From Flavobacteriaceae bacterium (lineage in GTDB: Bacteria; Bacteroidota; Bacteroidia; Flavobacteriales; Flavobacteriaceae), in the NCBI GenBank assembly GCA_947491985.1, contig CANLLR010000007.1:1-64000 (forward strand): a DNA stretch of 64,000 bases. Reading direction: 5' to 3'. A program made the translations under genes and the position numbers. The notes below the pieces were generated by a model, which worked only from the letters and a program-made list of their open reading frames with translations, was not told the origin of the DNA and did no database searches. This document shows, piece after piece, positions 17,891 to 26,745 of the stretch (position 1 is the first letter of the stretch; each line of letters opens with the position of its first letter).

Positions 17891-19102
17891 ATGAAAAACC
17901 AAAAACAAGCCGCCATCGGATTTATTTTCATTACGATGCTGATTGACATTACGGGCTGGGGAATTATCATTCCGGTGATTCCGAAATTGATTCAAGAACT
18001 CATTCACGGCGACATTAGTGAAGCTGCCAAAATTGGCGGTTGGATAACGTTTGCCTATGCCATAACGCAATTTATTTTTGCACCATTAATAGGAAACTTG
18101 AGTGATAAATACGGCCGACGTCCTATTATTTTGATTTCGCTTTTTGCTTTTTCACTCGACTATATATTGTTGGCTTTTGCGCCGACCATTACGTGGCTTT
18201 TTGTCGGACGTATCATAGCCGGAATTTCGGGCGCCAGTATCACTACAGCTTCGGCTTATATTGCCGATGTGAGTACGCCTGAAAACCGAGCGAAAAACTT
18301 CGGAATGATTGGTGCGGCTTTTGGACTTGGGTTTATCATCGGACCCGTAATGGGAGGGATGTTGGGCCAATACGGTTCGAGAGTGCCGTTTTATGCCGCG
18401 GCGATTTTGTGCTTGTTGAACTTTTTATACGGCTATTTTATTTTACCCGAATCGTTATCAAAAGAGAACCGCAGGGAGTTTAGTTTGAAGCGTGCCAATC
18501 CGATTGGAGCGTTTTTGAACTTACGAAAATACCCGCAATTGATTGGTTTGGTAATTTCTATATTTTTGCTTTATGTGGCATCGCATGCGGTGCACAGCAA
18601 TTGGAGTTACTTTGTGATGTACCAATTCAATTGGGATGAACGAATGGTTGGACTTTCATTGGGAGCCGTTGGACTTTTAGTGGGCATTGTGCAAGGCGTT
18701 TTAATTCGTTGGATCAATCCGAGATTGGGAAATGAAAAAAGTATTTATGTCGGAATGGCGTTGTATGCCATTGGTATGTTTTTGTTTGCTGCAGCAACCG
18801 AAAGTTGGATGATGTTTGTGTTTTTGATTCCGTATTGCTTAGGCGGAATTGCCGGACCAGCGATGCAAGCGGTGATTTCGAATCAGGTTCCGGCGAATGA
18901 ACAAGGCGAAATTCAAGGCACTTTATCGAGTTTGATGAGCGCGTCGGCTATTGTGGGTCCGCCCATGATGAGCATGGTTTTTTATTACTTCACACATAAA
19001 GAAGCGCCGTTTCAGTTTCCGGGAGCGCCTTTTGTTTTGGGTGGAATTTTAATGATTGTGAGTACGTTGATTGCGTATTTTTCGTATAAAAAAAGTACAT
19101 AA
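17891..19102 (+). CDS. MFS transporter, TCR/Tet-like family
   Basis: A 403-residue major facilitator with about 12 membrane helices. The cytoplasmic loop 2-3 motif A is intact as [16 protein letters not shown] (about residues 64-79), and [13 protein letters not shown] in helix 5 matches the antiporter motif C pattern. This is the layout of the TCR/Tet group of drug:proton antiporters. In Flavobacteria such genes are usually chromosomal core genes rather than acquired resistance determinants, so resistance to tetracycline should not be assumed. It stands alone after a repeat, and converges on the retropepsin-like gene with a 6-bp gap. Confidence 0.9.
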   Translation: MKNQKQAAIGFIFITMLIDITGWGIIIPVIPKLIQELIHGDISEAAKIGGWITFAYAITQFIFAPLIGNLSDKYGRRPIILISLFAFSLDYILLAFAPTITWLFVGRIIAGISGASITTASAYIADVSTPENRAKNFGMIGAAFGLGFIIGPVMGGMLGQYGSRVPFYAAAILCLLNFLYGYFILPESLSKENRREFSLKRANPIGAFLNLRKYPQLIGLVISIFLLYVASHAVHSNWSYFVMYQFNWDERMVGLSLGAVGLLVGIVQGVLIRWINPRLGNEKSIYVGMALYAIGMFLFAAATESWMMFVFLIPYCLGGIAGPAMQAVISNQVPANEQGEIQGTLSSLMSASAIVGPPMMSMVFYYFTHKEAPFQFPGAPFVLGGILMIVSTLIAYFSYKKST

Positions 19103-19108
19103 TAACAA

Positions 19109-19546
19109 CTATCTTAAATACAAACAGTGGTTGTAATAATCAATAATCGCTTTTCCTTTCAATAAGACATCGGCGCCAATAATGCCTTGCACGGGTTTTG
19201 CTTTGTGTTGTGTAAGGGCTTCGTTAACGTGCGATAAGTCGAAAATCACCAAATGAAATTCGGTGTCTTTCCACCGTCCCAATTGCAAGGTGTTGTCTTT
19301 GGCAAGTTGGGTAAACATTCCGGTAGCTCCGGCACCTGACGCTTTTGTTTTCGATTTTGACGCATTGAGTTGCAACGCTTCGATACTTTCAAACCCAACG
19401 CAACTGTTGCTGGCGCCAGTATCGAGAATAAAGTTGCCTTTTACGCCATTGATGCGCGCTTTAATCAACAAATGCTGGGTTTTAGAAACCTTAAAATTGA
19501 TTTTTTTGTATTTGTTTTTCTTGAGAGTTTTTTGAAAGTCTTTCAT
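19109..19546 (-). CDS. Retropepsin-like aspartic protease (clan AA)
   Basis: A 145-residue protein with one aspartic-protease half: the catalytic triplet is Asp42-Thr43-Gly44 in FILDTGASNS, and the downstream partner motif GIIGADVLLKGKAIIDY (near 120-136) matches the hydrophobic-hydrophobic-Gly segment before the C-terminal strand. Active retropepsins of this size work as homodimers. There is no signal peptide, only a lysine-rich N-terminus, so it looks cytoplasmic. The start at 19546 lies immediately beside a dispersed ACCACATAAG repeat. It is the leftmost gene of a leftward cluster headed by CHAT, PKD and lipoprotein genes. Substrate unknown. Confidence 0.85.
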   Translation of the reverse strand: MKDFQKTLKKNKYKKINFKVSKTQHLLIKARINGVKGNFILDTGASNSCVGFESIEALQLNASKSKTKASGAGATGMFTQLAKDNTLQLGRWKDTEFHLVIFDLSHVNEALTQHKAKPVQGIIGADVLLKGKAIIDYYNHCLYLR

Positions 19547-19554
19547 TTTATTTT

Positions 19555-19620
19555 CACCACATAAGACACAAAAGGAAATTCTTCTATGTGTCTTTGATTT
19601 TCTTTTATGACTTATGTGGT
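19555..19620. repeat. ACCACATAAG inverted-repeat element, copy A
   Basis: A perfect 10-bp inverted repeat ACCACATAAG (19556-19565) / CTTATGTGGT (19611-19620) with an inner pair GACACA / TGTGTC. It is directly upstream of the retropepsin-like start. Related copies lie at 19650-19727, 22342-22440, 22858-22905 and 27496-27593. Confidence 0.75.
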
Positions 19621-19649
19621 TTAAAAAGTCACAAAGATTTTTAAATTTT

Positions 19650-19727
19650 CTTAATCACAGAATTATGATAATCACAAAAGGGAATTCTATTATATGTCTT
19701 TGATTTTATTTTGTGACTTATGTGGTT
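19650..19727. repeat. ACCACATAAG element, copy B
   Basis: The right half closely resembles copy A (ATATGTCTTTGATTTTATTTT, then CTTATGTGGTT at 19717-19727), while the left arm is decayed (AATCACAGAATTATG). It lies between the CHAT gene and copy A, forming a tandem pair of elements. Confidence 0.6.
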
Positions 19728-19738
19728 ATAAAGCACAA

Positions 19739-22321
19739 CTATTTTTTAAATTTTCTGAATAACAAAAATAAGCTAATGAATAGAACAAATAGTAATCCGA
19801 TGTAAAGAAAATAAGGATTTGATTCTTTATGCTCTACACTTCCATAATACACAAAAGCGCTCCAATAATACGGCGATTTTTTGGCATTCGGAATTTTTTC
19901 ATCAGCCAGAAACTCCAATTTTGCGTTGTAATTGGCATCAGTATACGAATCGCCTTTTTTTACCTTTGCATAAAATTTCTCCATAAAAACCGAGGTGGTG
20001 TAATCGTTGACTTTCCACAACGAAAACAATAAATTTTGAGCGCCAGCAAATTGAAATCCGCGTCCCACACTCATCGCTCCTTCAGCTTTAAATAGTTTTC
20101 CCACTCCCGTTTCACAAGCACTCAACACCACCAAATCGGGATGCATTTTCAGTTGATATAATTCTGAATACAATACTTTTTGATCGTAAAATTGCAAGCT
20201 CGCAGGTTCATAAATATCACCAGAGGATGCGTGTGTTGAGAGATGAAGCACCGAATAATTGGAGCTATTTAGTCTGAAATTTTCGAAAGTAGCAAGGTGT
20301 TTGTCTAGGTATTTCCCTTCGTAAGTTGCTTTTAAATTGGTAAGTTCGTTTTTAGAAAAAGCCAGTTCTAAATCGGTATTTTCAAAAATGGGAAAAACAC
20401 CCAAAACGGTTTCTTTTTTATGCTGAAACGGAAGGGTATTCAAATAAAATTCGACCGAATTGGTGTAGCTAATTTTGAAATCATGCACTAAATACTGCAT
20501 TTTTTCAAAGTTGGTTGTCGTCGATTTTTTGGTGATTAAAGCTTCAAACGGAAGAAAATTCAAAATTCCATCCGGTACAATGATGAGGCTTTTAGTGGTT
20601 TTACTTTTCGGAAGTTGTAATAAAGTATACACTACATTGGCTTGGCGATTGAATTCATTAGGGTTATTCGCTATAGCATTGGCTTCGTTAAAAAAAGAAA
20701 GAAAGTCGCGAATTTCCGAACTTTTCCCTACTGTTTTGGAAAGGCGTTGCAGCTGTATCGCGTTGTTTTGAAGGGTGAATACATAACTATTTTCGTTTCC
20801 AATAAAGTATTCGACCATCACGGCTTTGTCCTTTTCCAATTTGGAAAATACTTTTTTTAAATCTACTCCTTTGTTGGATTCGGCAGTCGTTTTTGCTTCG
20901 TTCGATTTCAACAAAAGCATCAATTCATTTTGTTTTTTTATGGCTTCGTTGATTTTCGTGATGTTAGCATTGTCTAATTTTTGCTGTTCTTTTACAATAA
21001 TGATATTCCAATTTTGAAGTTGTTGCACAATTAATTTCTCCGATCTCGATTGTGTTTTGGATGCCAAAAGCGATTGTTTTAAAACGGCCGATTTGGTTTT
21101 TTCTGCCAATAAAAAGGCGGTTTCAATGTAGTGGCTTTTCTTTTCTTTTTGATAAAGCAAATAATAGATACTGATGCACTTTTCGGTGCGGTTTCTGTTG
21201 TGCAATTGGTGAATGATTTTTGAATTTTCATACACCAACATCGAGGCAAATAAGGCTTCGATATGAAACGCCAATTGGTAACTTTGTAACGCTTTTTTGG
21301 GTTGGTTTTGCGCCAAAAACAATTCGGCTTGCAAATCGAAAGCATCCAATAAAACGGTTTCGGCATACAAGGTATTTGGGTTGGGAAGTGTTGATTTTGT
21401 CGTAGCGTAATTCGGAATCAAAACGCTAAAAAGTGCTTTTAAATTTACTTCTACTTGTGAAAATTGCTGTTGCTGGAAGTGTAGTAAAGCAATATCGTAA
21501 TACAACTTGGCTTGTTTTCGTGGGGCTGCATTCGGAACAATGAAAAATTGTGTGACCGCCTTTTCCATATAGGAATTGGCCGTTTTAAAATTTTGCTGTT
21601 GACTGTAAATAGTCGTTAAATTGCGATACGCATTGGATACGGTTTCCGATTGAGAAGCGTCGGATTGCAATAAACGAATCGAATTTTCAAAGGCTTTTTT
21701 GGCTTTATCAATGGATTGGGAAAGGAAAAAATTATTTCCCAAATTGTTGTATAAGACACCTTTTTGAAGGGTCGTTATTTTTTCAGATTGTATGGTTTTT
21801 TCGAGTAAATCGATAGCTTCTTTCACTCGTCCAGTATTTTGATATACATTGGATAAGTTGAGTATTGCAGCGTATTTTTGAGCGGAAGTTTCAGGAGAAT
21901 TCTTTGCAGTATTCGCAATGTAATAATACTGTTTTATGGTGTTTTCGGCATTGTCATAATCACCAATAATGGTGTATAAATTGCCTAAAGGTTGCAAGCA
22001 CGATCCAACGATATCGTAATTTGTCAAGTGGTTTTTTTGATACAATTGCCACGCTTTTTCATAACTCAAAATGGCCTGTTGCGTCTGTCCAAATTGATTT
22101 TCATAATACGCTTTGTTGCATTTTAAGATGACCAAAGCAAGTAATTCGGGTTTCGATTTGGGTTTAAAAGTAGCTTCGGCGACGCTTAATTTTTTTAATG
22201 TTTTTTCGTTTGGATGAGCAGCAAATTCATCAACAGAAGCATAGATTTTCTCTTCTAAAGTTGTTGGACCTTGAGAAAAAATCAATTGAGAAATAAAAAA
22301 GAAAAGTATAATTTTCTTCAT
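19739..22321 (-). CDS. TPR-CHAT peptidase, secreted and membrane-anchored
   Basis: An 860-residue protein: signal peptide (1-17), about 8-10 tetratricopeptide repeats (about 20-400), a linker helix, a caspase-like CHAT domain (about 560-825), and one C-terminal membrane helix (about 836-854) followed by RKFKK. The catalytic dyad is intact: His697 in LHLSTHASSGD and Cys736 in LSACETGVGKL. The conserved WKVND and MEKFY segments follow. Topology predicts the whole CHAT-TPR part in the periplasm with a short cytoplasmic tail. CHAT peptidases are caspase-clan proteases activated by partner binding; the TPRs are the likely sensor. The neighbours (retropepsin-like, PKD-barrel, lipoprotein, sigma/anti-sigma) suggest an envelope signalling role, which is inference. 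Confidence 0.92.
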   Translation of the reverse strand: MKKIILFFFISQLIFSQGPTTLEEKIYASVDEFAAHPNEKTLKKLSVAEATFKPKSKPELLALVILKCNKAYYENQFGQTQQAILSYEKAWQLYQKNHLTNYDIVGSCLQPLGNLYTIIGDYDNAENTIKQYYYIANTAKNSPETSAQKYAAILNLSNVYQNTGRVKEAIDLLEKTIQSEKITTLQKGVLYNNLGNNFFLSQSIDKAKKAFENSIRLLQSDASQSETVSNAYRNLTTIYSQQQNFKTANSYMEKAVTQFFIVPNAAPRKQAKLYYDIALLHFQQQQFSQVEVNLKALFSVLIPNYATTKSTLPNPNTLYAETVLLDAFDLQAELFLAQNQPKKALQSYQLAFHIEALFASMLVYENSKIIHQLHNRNRTEKCISIYYLLYQKEKKSHYIETAFLLAEKTKSAVLKQSLLASKTQSRSEKLIVQQLQNWNIIIVKEQQKLDNANITKINEAIKKQNELMLLLKSNEAKTTAESNKGVDLKKVFSKLEKDKAVMVEYFIGNENSYVFTLQNNAIQLQRLSKTVGKSSEIRDFLSFFNEANAIANNPNEFNRQANVVYTLLQLPKSKTTKSLIIVPDGILNFLPFEALITKKSTTTNFEKMQYLVHDFKISYTNSVEFYLNTLPFQHKKETVLGVFPIFENTDLELAFSKNELTNLKATYEGKYLDKHLATFENFRLNSSNYSVLHLSTHASSGDIYEPASLQFYDQKVLYSELYQLKMHPDLVVLSACETGVGKLFKAEGAMSVGRGFQFAGAQNLLFSLWKVNDYTTSVFMEKFYAKVKKGDSYTDANYNAKLEFLADEKIPNAKKSPYYWSAFVYYGSVEHKESNPYFLYIGLLFVLFISLFLLFRKFKK

Positions 22322-22341
22322 TCAAAAATAAGTAACGGTTG

Positions 22342-22440
22342 TTTTAATTTAAACACATAATGCACAAAGTTTTTTCTTAATAGACTTATGTTTTTCAAAA
22401 AATTAACCACATAAGAATCAAAAGATTTCAAAAGTCACAA
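22342..22440. repeat. ACCACATAAG element, copy C
   Basis: Contains AACACATAATGCACAAAG, a central GACTTATG and a later AACCACATAAGAATCAAAAG. It is a rearranged version of copies A and B, located between the GxxExxY gene and the CHAT gene start. Confidence 0.55.
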
Positions 22441-22443
22441 AGT

Positions 22444-22857
22444 TTATTCAGAAAGATCCCTAAAATAATCATTTACAAAAGTTTTTTGACCTTCTTTAAA
22501 TAAATTTACACAATGAAAATTGTAGAGAATTCCTTTTGGGACTTTCAATAATTTCATATAAGTAAGAATTTGTGCTTGATGAATTGGTGCCAATGAATCT
22601 ATAGCTTTTAATTCTATAACGATACATTTTTCAATTAGTAAATCACATCGTAATTCCGTTTCAAGTTGAATTCCCTTAAAATTTATGGGAACTAAAAATT
22701 CAGATTCAAAAGAAATCCCTCTAAACTGGAGCTCTTTTTTTAAACATTTATGATAAACACTTTCTAACAATCCTGCTCCAAGTTCTTTATGGACTTCAAT
22801 TGCCGCACCATTTATTTGATACGTTAAATCGTTGAGATACGTTTTTGTAATATTCAT
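22444..22857 (-). CDS. GxxExxY protein
   Basis: A 137-residue member of the GxxExxY family (named for the motif, here Gly29-x-x-Glu32-x-x-Tyr35 in GAGLLESVY). The fold is thought to be related to PD-(D/E)xK nucleases: an acidic and basic core E-x-D-L-L and VIELKAI can be seen in TELRCDLLIEKCIVIELKAI (read in parts). Biological role is not established. I chose the ATG at 22857 because homologues begin just before LTYQINGAAIEVHKELG; an upstream in-frame ATG (22941) would translate a repeat element. It is flanked on both sides by ACCACATAAG elements and separates the CHAT gene from the PKD gene, as if inserted as a unit. Confidence 0.85.
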   Translation of the reverse strand: MNITKTYLNDLTYQINGAAIEVHKELGAGLLESVYHKCLKKELQFRGISFESEFLVPINFKGIQLETELRCDLLIEKCIVIELKAIDSLAPIHQAQILTYMKLLKVPKGILYNFHCVNLFKEGQKTFVNDYFRDLSE

Positions 22858-22905
22858 ATTATACTTATGTGGCTTATATTTTCTTTTGTGACTTATGTGG
22901 TTAAA
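22858..22905. repeat. ACCACATAAG element, copy D
   Basis: ACTTATGTGGCTTATATTTTC followed by TTTTGTGACTTATGTGGTT abuts the GxxExxY start codon and runs to the stop of the PKD gene. Translated in frame with the GxxExxY gene, it would give a Lys/His-rich extension, which I consider spurious. Confidence 0.6.
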
Positions 22906-22910
22906 AAATC

Positions 22911-24872
22911 CTAAAATTTCCAAATGGCATACAACTGCCAATAATTAAAATCTTTTTCAAAATTCACCACATATCGTGCCCCAACACTTGGACCAATTCG
23001 GGAGAAACCTGCGGTGAAGTCAAATAAAACACCCGACTTAAATCCGGTAAACGTTTCTTTTACAGTATCATTTTCTTCTCTTGAGGAAACCAAAAAATTA
23101 TCATTTGGTCCTTCGTAAATTTCTTCTTTTTCAGATGTGTTTTGTTTTTGTGAGATGTTGATGTTGGCTTGAATTCCAGCACCAATTCCGATGTAATTAT
23201 TGATATTGTACCGAATTAAAAGAGGCACTTCTACATTGTAAATTTCAAAATCACTTTCAAAAAACCGCCGATGTAATTGCGGAATGGTTCCGTTGTTGTT
23301 ATTGACAATTTCATCAGTAACGGTTCTTTCTGCATCATACGTATGCAAATTGTTTTGCAACTCGACTTGCCAATACCAACGGTACGATTTGTAAGGTGAA
23401 AGGGTAGCTGCGACAAAATAACTTTTCGAATTTTCTAAATCGGGAAACAAATTGTAACCCGTTTTGGCTCCAATCGAAATTCCGGGTTTGAATCGCGTTA
23501 CTGCATAATTGGTAATTACAGGTTCGTTTTTGTCAAAGATAATAGCGGTTTTGCTTCGGGTTTTTTGCTTATGAAAATCCTTGGCAAATTTCATAGTGTA
23601 TTTTACAAAACCTTTGGTCGAATCTTTTTCGGTGACATTTTTTTGTTGGCTTCCTGGAATATAAATGTTTTTAAAAGTAAAATGAATTTGCTTTTGTTTG
23701 ATGATGGTATCCAAACAACTATAGGTAATTTCCTCATTTTTTGGACAAATGGGACATTTTGGATACGAATCGACAATCTTCAACGTCCTTTTATCAAACA
23801 TATCCGGAATATCGGTTTCTAAACGAATCATTCGCGCTGGACCTTCGCCATCATTTTGAAAACGGGTTTTGAAATTTAATGTTTTGAGTCGCACCAAACG
23901 ATAATTCATTAAGGTGCCATTGCTCGACATTTTGTTGGGATCGTGTGACGTGACAATCTCCATTTCGAGGGTTTTCTTTTTGTGGTTTTTGTAGTTTCTA
24001 TCGGGAACATAAACACCACGCATTTTTACTGTGGCACTCGTATCTTTGATCATTTCGGGCGTTGTTTTGAAGGTAAAAAACAGATTGCGTGTGGCTGCAG
24101 CATCCATACCATCAAACTCAAAAACAGCAACATCGCTGAAAAGCGCTTTGCTTTCGGCCAAGGTCATTTCTAAATTGGTTTCCTCTTTTTCGAATTTGTT
24201 TTTCGAAATCGGATTACCATCTGCGGAAGCTATATTTTGATAAGAATTGTTTATTTCATTTGCAAAAGCAACACCGTTTTCGATGGTTTCTTTTTCGCCA
24301 AAATGCGAACGGGTTTCGAGCAATTCGAAGTTTTTATTTTTAAACTCTTTGTCATTGTAAAAAAGGTACAATTTGCCATTCGCGGTGTAATTCAACAGGT
24401 TTTGATAACTCAACACCACTACCATTTCTTCCTCTGGAACGGGTTCGCGATTGTTGAATAATTTCAATGAAATACTGTCGCCAAGAGAAGCAATATCATG
24501 AAAATTTTGATCTTCTATTTCGTTGATGGCAACTATTTTCGGACGTGTTTTGGGCGGTTTACCATTGTCGTAATTGTTGGTCACGGAGAGGTTCACCTTG
24601 TATTCGCCTTTCTTTTTATATACTTTTTTAGGTTCGATATCTTTGCTAAAACTGCCGTCGCCCATTTCCCAAAAGAAACTGTAACTCGCTTTTGGAGCTC
24701 CAGCCACCTGAATTAAAGGTGGCGTTTCAGGCTTAAACGAAACCAAATTTCCTTTTTTATCATAACCGATAGTGGCTCTGCGGGTTAGGGTGTCTTTTAC
24801 TTTAGTCTGGGCTTCAATAAATTTGGGATGAAAGAAAAGCAAAACGAGTAGTAGTATTTTTAATTTCTTCAT
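22911..24872 (-). CDS. Secreted PKD-domain protein with C-terminal beta-barrel
   Basis: A 653-residue exported protein. After a signal peptide (about 1-21, FIEAQ) comes a PKD/Ig-like domain (about 45-110) with the diagnostic FFWEMGDGSFS and KKGEYKVNLSVTN segments. A long central region (about 120-450) contains a four-cysteine cluster CPICPKNEEITYSC, which could bind metal or form disulfides. The C-terminal 180 residues alternate strands with GIGAGIQANINI and GPSVGARYVVNF and end in IWKF, as outer-membrane beta-barrels do. The ATG at 24872 is preferred over an in-frame TTG two codons earlier. PKD domains in Bacteroidota are usually surface interaction modules. It is transcribed toward the CHAT gene. 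Confidence 0.8.
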   Translation of the reverse strand: MKKLKILLLVLLFFHPKFIEAQTKVKDTLTRRATIGYDKKGNLVSFKPETPPLIQVAGAPKASYSFFWEMGDGSFSKDIEPKKVYKKKGEYKVNLSVTNNYDNGKPPKTRPKIVAINEIEDQNFHDIASLGDSISLKLFNNREPVPEEEMVVVLSYQNLLNYTANGKLYLFYNDKEFKNKNFELLETRSHFGEKETIENGVAFANEINNSYQNIASADGNPISKNKFEKEETNLEMTLAESKALFSDVAVFEFDGMDAAATRNLFFTFKTTPEMIKDTSATVKMRGVYVPDRNYKNHKKKTLEMEIVTSHDPNKMSSNGTLMNYRLVRLKTLNFKTRFQNDGEGPARMIRLETDIPDMFDKRTLKIVDSYPKCPICPKNEEITYSCLDTIIKQKQIHFTFKNIYIPGSQQKNVTEKDSTKGFVKYTMKFAKDFHKQKTRSKTAIIFDKNEPVITNYAVTRFKPGISIGAKTGYNLFPDLENSKSYFVAATLSPYKSYRWYWQVELQNNLHTYDAERTVTDEIVNNNNGTIPQLHRRFFESDFEIYNVEVPLLIRYNINNYIGIGAGIQANINISQKQNTSEKEEIYEGPNDNFLVSSREENDTVKETFTGFKSGVLFDFTAGFSRIGPSVGARYVVNFEKDFNYWQLYAIWKF

Positions 24873-24963
24873 AATCAAAGGGTTTGCTTAGGAATTATAA
24901 AAATAGGAAAAAGTGGTGAACTTGCCACCACTTTCTCCAAACTAATTAACCAAACTATTGTAT

Positions 24964-25956
24964 TTAAGGCAATGCATTGATCGCTGCTATTAATTGTGCT
25001 TCGGTTCCAACAGTGGTTTCGCCATCTGTAAAAATGTATACATCTGCTGCGGCAACGGTGACCGATTTGATTGCGTATCGGTAGTTTCCATTGTCTTCGG
25101 TGACAAAAATTACGTGTGCTTGCAAGCCGATTGGCACTTGACCATAATGTTCAGAAAATTGATTGGTTGTTGCATTGAACGTATCCAATTTTGCCAAAGC
25201 ACTTCCTTCACCATCATAATGCAAATACACACCACTATTTTCAAAATTATAACCCGTTGGAACTTGCGCTAAGATGGTTGTTTTTGGTCGTGGATCGCTG
25301 TAAAAACGATCTACGTTAGTCCAACCGAAATCATTTAAAAAAGCGAGATATTGCGCATTGGCTCCTTGTCCTTCTCCAAAAACACCATTGCCTTGTGGAG
25401 CGCCTGCTGCGTCTTGTTCGTCCCAATCTAAATTTCCAGCAGCATCAATGGTTCCATCCCAAAGTGACATCCCAGTTTGTAATCCGCCAGTTAAACTTGC
25501 TGGAATAGTTAATTGCATCGGACATGTAATATCCAATTGTTGTCCGTTTTGTGTGGCGTTGATGTAAAATTCACCACCTGAAATAATCAAAGCCATATCG
25601 CCGTTTGGTAATTTCCCCATGGTAGTTTTGTCGGTTACAAGCATTGTTCCTTGGTCGAAAACTTCGGCATATTCAATGGCTACTTGTCCTGAGGTAACCG
25701 GATTTCCATTTAATGTCAAACAGTTTCCGTTTATGGTAAATTGTACGCCTTTTGCTGTTGTGAACGTCACAACTCCAGTTCCTGCAGTGAGTGTAAACGA
25801 TTGTGTGATGTTGTTTAAGGCTTCGTCTCTTAAGGCAAACCATTCGCCAGTGCTAGGTCTGAAAATGGTATTTTCTGGTCCGTCGTCGTTGGTACAACTC
25901 GTTAATGCTATTGAAGCTAAAAATAAAAGTCCGATGTTTTTAATTTGATTTTTCAT
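24964..25956 (-). CDS. Hypothetical lipoprotein, 330 aa
   Basis: A signal peptide ending in a clear lipobox (IALTSC, Cys22) predicts a lipid-anchored envelope protein. The mature part is acidic, rich in Thr/Gly/Asp and of beta character, with no recognised domain; TSCTNDDGPENT after the lipobox cysteine has the Asp/Glu-rich form of a lipoprotein export signal in Bacteroidota, so surface exposure is plausible. It lies 91 bp upstream of the PKD gene on the same strand and diverges from the sigma-factor gene across a 203-bp gap. It may be a target or sensor of that sigma factor; this is inferred only from position. Confidence 0.75.
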   Translation of the reverse strand: MKNQIKNIGLLFLASIALTSCTNDDGPENTIFRPSTGEWFALRDEALNNITQSFTLTAGTGVVTFTTAKGVQFTINGNCLTLNGNPVTSGQVAIEYAEVFDQGTMLVTDKTTMGKLPNGDMALIISGGEFYINATQNGQQLDITCPMQLTIPASLTGGLQTGMSLWDGTIDAAGNLDWDEQDAAGAPQGNGVFGEGQGANAQYLAFLNDFGWTNVDRFYSDPRPKTTILAQVPTGYNFENSGVYLHYDGEGSALAKLDTFNATTNQFSEHYGQVPIGLQAHVIFVTEDNGNYRYAIKSVTVAAADVYIFTDGETTVGTEAQLIAAINALP

Positions 25957-26159
25957 GATTTCTAAGTTTTTAAATTATTATTATTTGTTTTATACTGTTA
26001 TATCAATTGATGTTTTATTTTGTTACCCCTAATTTTTATTTTTTTTGAGTACTTTTTTTTAAAGCGATTGATAAACGTTTCATTACTATATCAAAAGCAT
26101 GAACAATTTGTTACCCCAATCGTTTTATTTTTTTACATTAGCTAACAAATAAGGTAGTT

Positions 26160-26741
26160 ATGACCGAAAAAAAAGTACATCCCGATCAATTATATATTGA
26201 CGGATTAGTTCAAAACAATTCGAATGTCATTCGTGAGATTTATAGAAAATTTGTCCCGAAAGTCAAAAACTATATCCGAACCAATAGTGGTGATGACGAT
26301 CAAGCACAAGATGTGATTCAAGAAGTACTCATCACACTTTTTAATCAAGCCAAAACCAACGGATTGCAACTCACGTGTCCGTTTGACGCCTATTTTTTTT
26401 TATTGTGTAAAAGACGTTGGCTCAATGAAATAAAAAAATCATCCAATAAAGAGGTAACATTACAAGATGAAAATGTATCTATAGATGAATCTGTTCAAGA
26501 AATGACTTTTCAAACCGAAGTTTTTGATGAAAAGCAATCGTTATTCGACGAAATGTTTCAGAAATTAGGAGACAAATGCAAGGAGGTACTTCAACTTAGT
26601 TTTGTCACAAAAACTATGGAAGAAGTAGCCGAAAAACTCAATGTAACGTATGGTTATGTTCGTAAGAAAAAGTCGCTTTGTACAGGTCAATTAACAGAAA
26701 TGATACAAAAATCACCCAGATTTAAATCTGTAAATTACTAA
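26160..26741 (+). CDS. RNA polymerase sigma-70 family (ECF-like) sigma factor
   Basis: A 193-residue sigma factor with only regions 2 and 4. Region 2 covers about 25-95 (the DDDQAQDVIQEVLITLF helix, then the W-rich KRRWLNEIKK). Region 4 helix-turn-helix spans about 140-185 (LGDKCKEVLQLSFV, MEEVAEKLNVTYGYVRKKKS). Small sigma factors like this redirect RNA polymerase on release from an anti-sigma protein. The next gene starts 4 bp after the stop and encodes a single-pass membrane protein, the standard sigma/anti-sigma layout. The likely targets include the divergently transcribed lipoprotein-PKD-CHAT cluster, which cannot be shown without its promoter motif. Confidence 0.9.
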   Translation: MTEKKVHPDQLYIDGLVQNNSNVIREIYRKFVPKVKNYIRTNSGDDDQAQDVIQEVLITLFNQAKTNGLQLTCPFDAYFFLLCKRRWLNEIKKSSNKEVTLQDENVSIDESVQEMTFQTEVFDEKQSLFDEMFQKLGDKCKEVLQLSFVTKTMEEVAEKLNVTYGYVRKKKSLCTGQLTEMIQKSPRFKSVNY

Positions 26742-26745
26742 TGTT

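Noticed and set aside
17891..19102. Acquired tetracycline-resistance gene
   Set aside because: The protein is of the TCR/Tet-like MFS type, but there is no mobile element nearby and such genes are ordinary chromosomal genes in Flavobacteria.
19739..22321. Relation to type III-E CRISPR TPR-CHAT (Craspase) or to gasdermin-CHAT defence pairs
   Set aside because: No CRISPR array, Cas gene or gasdermin-like gene is present nearby, and this CHAT protein carries a signal peptide and membrane anchor, so a cytoplasmic defence role is unlikely.
22858..22941. N-terminal extension of the GxxExxY protein from an upstream ATG
   Set aside because: The extra 28 residues are a translation of repeat copy D and overlap the PKD gene; family members start at the downstream ATG.
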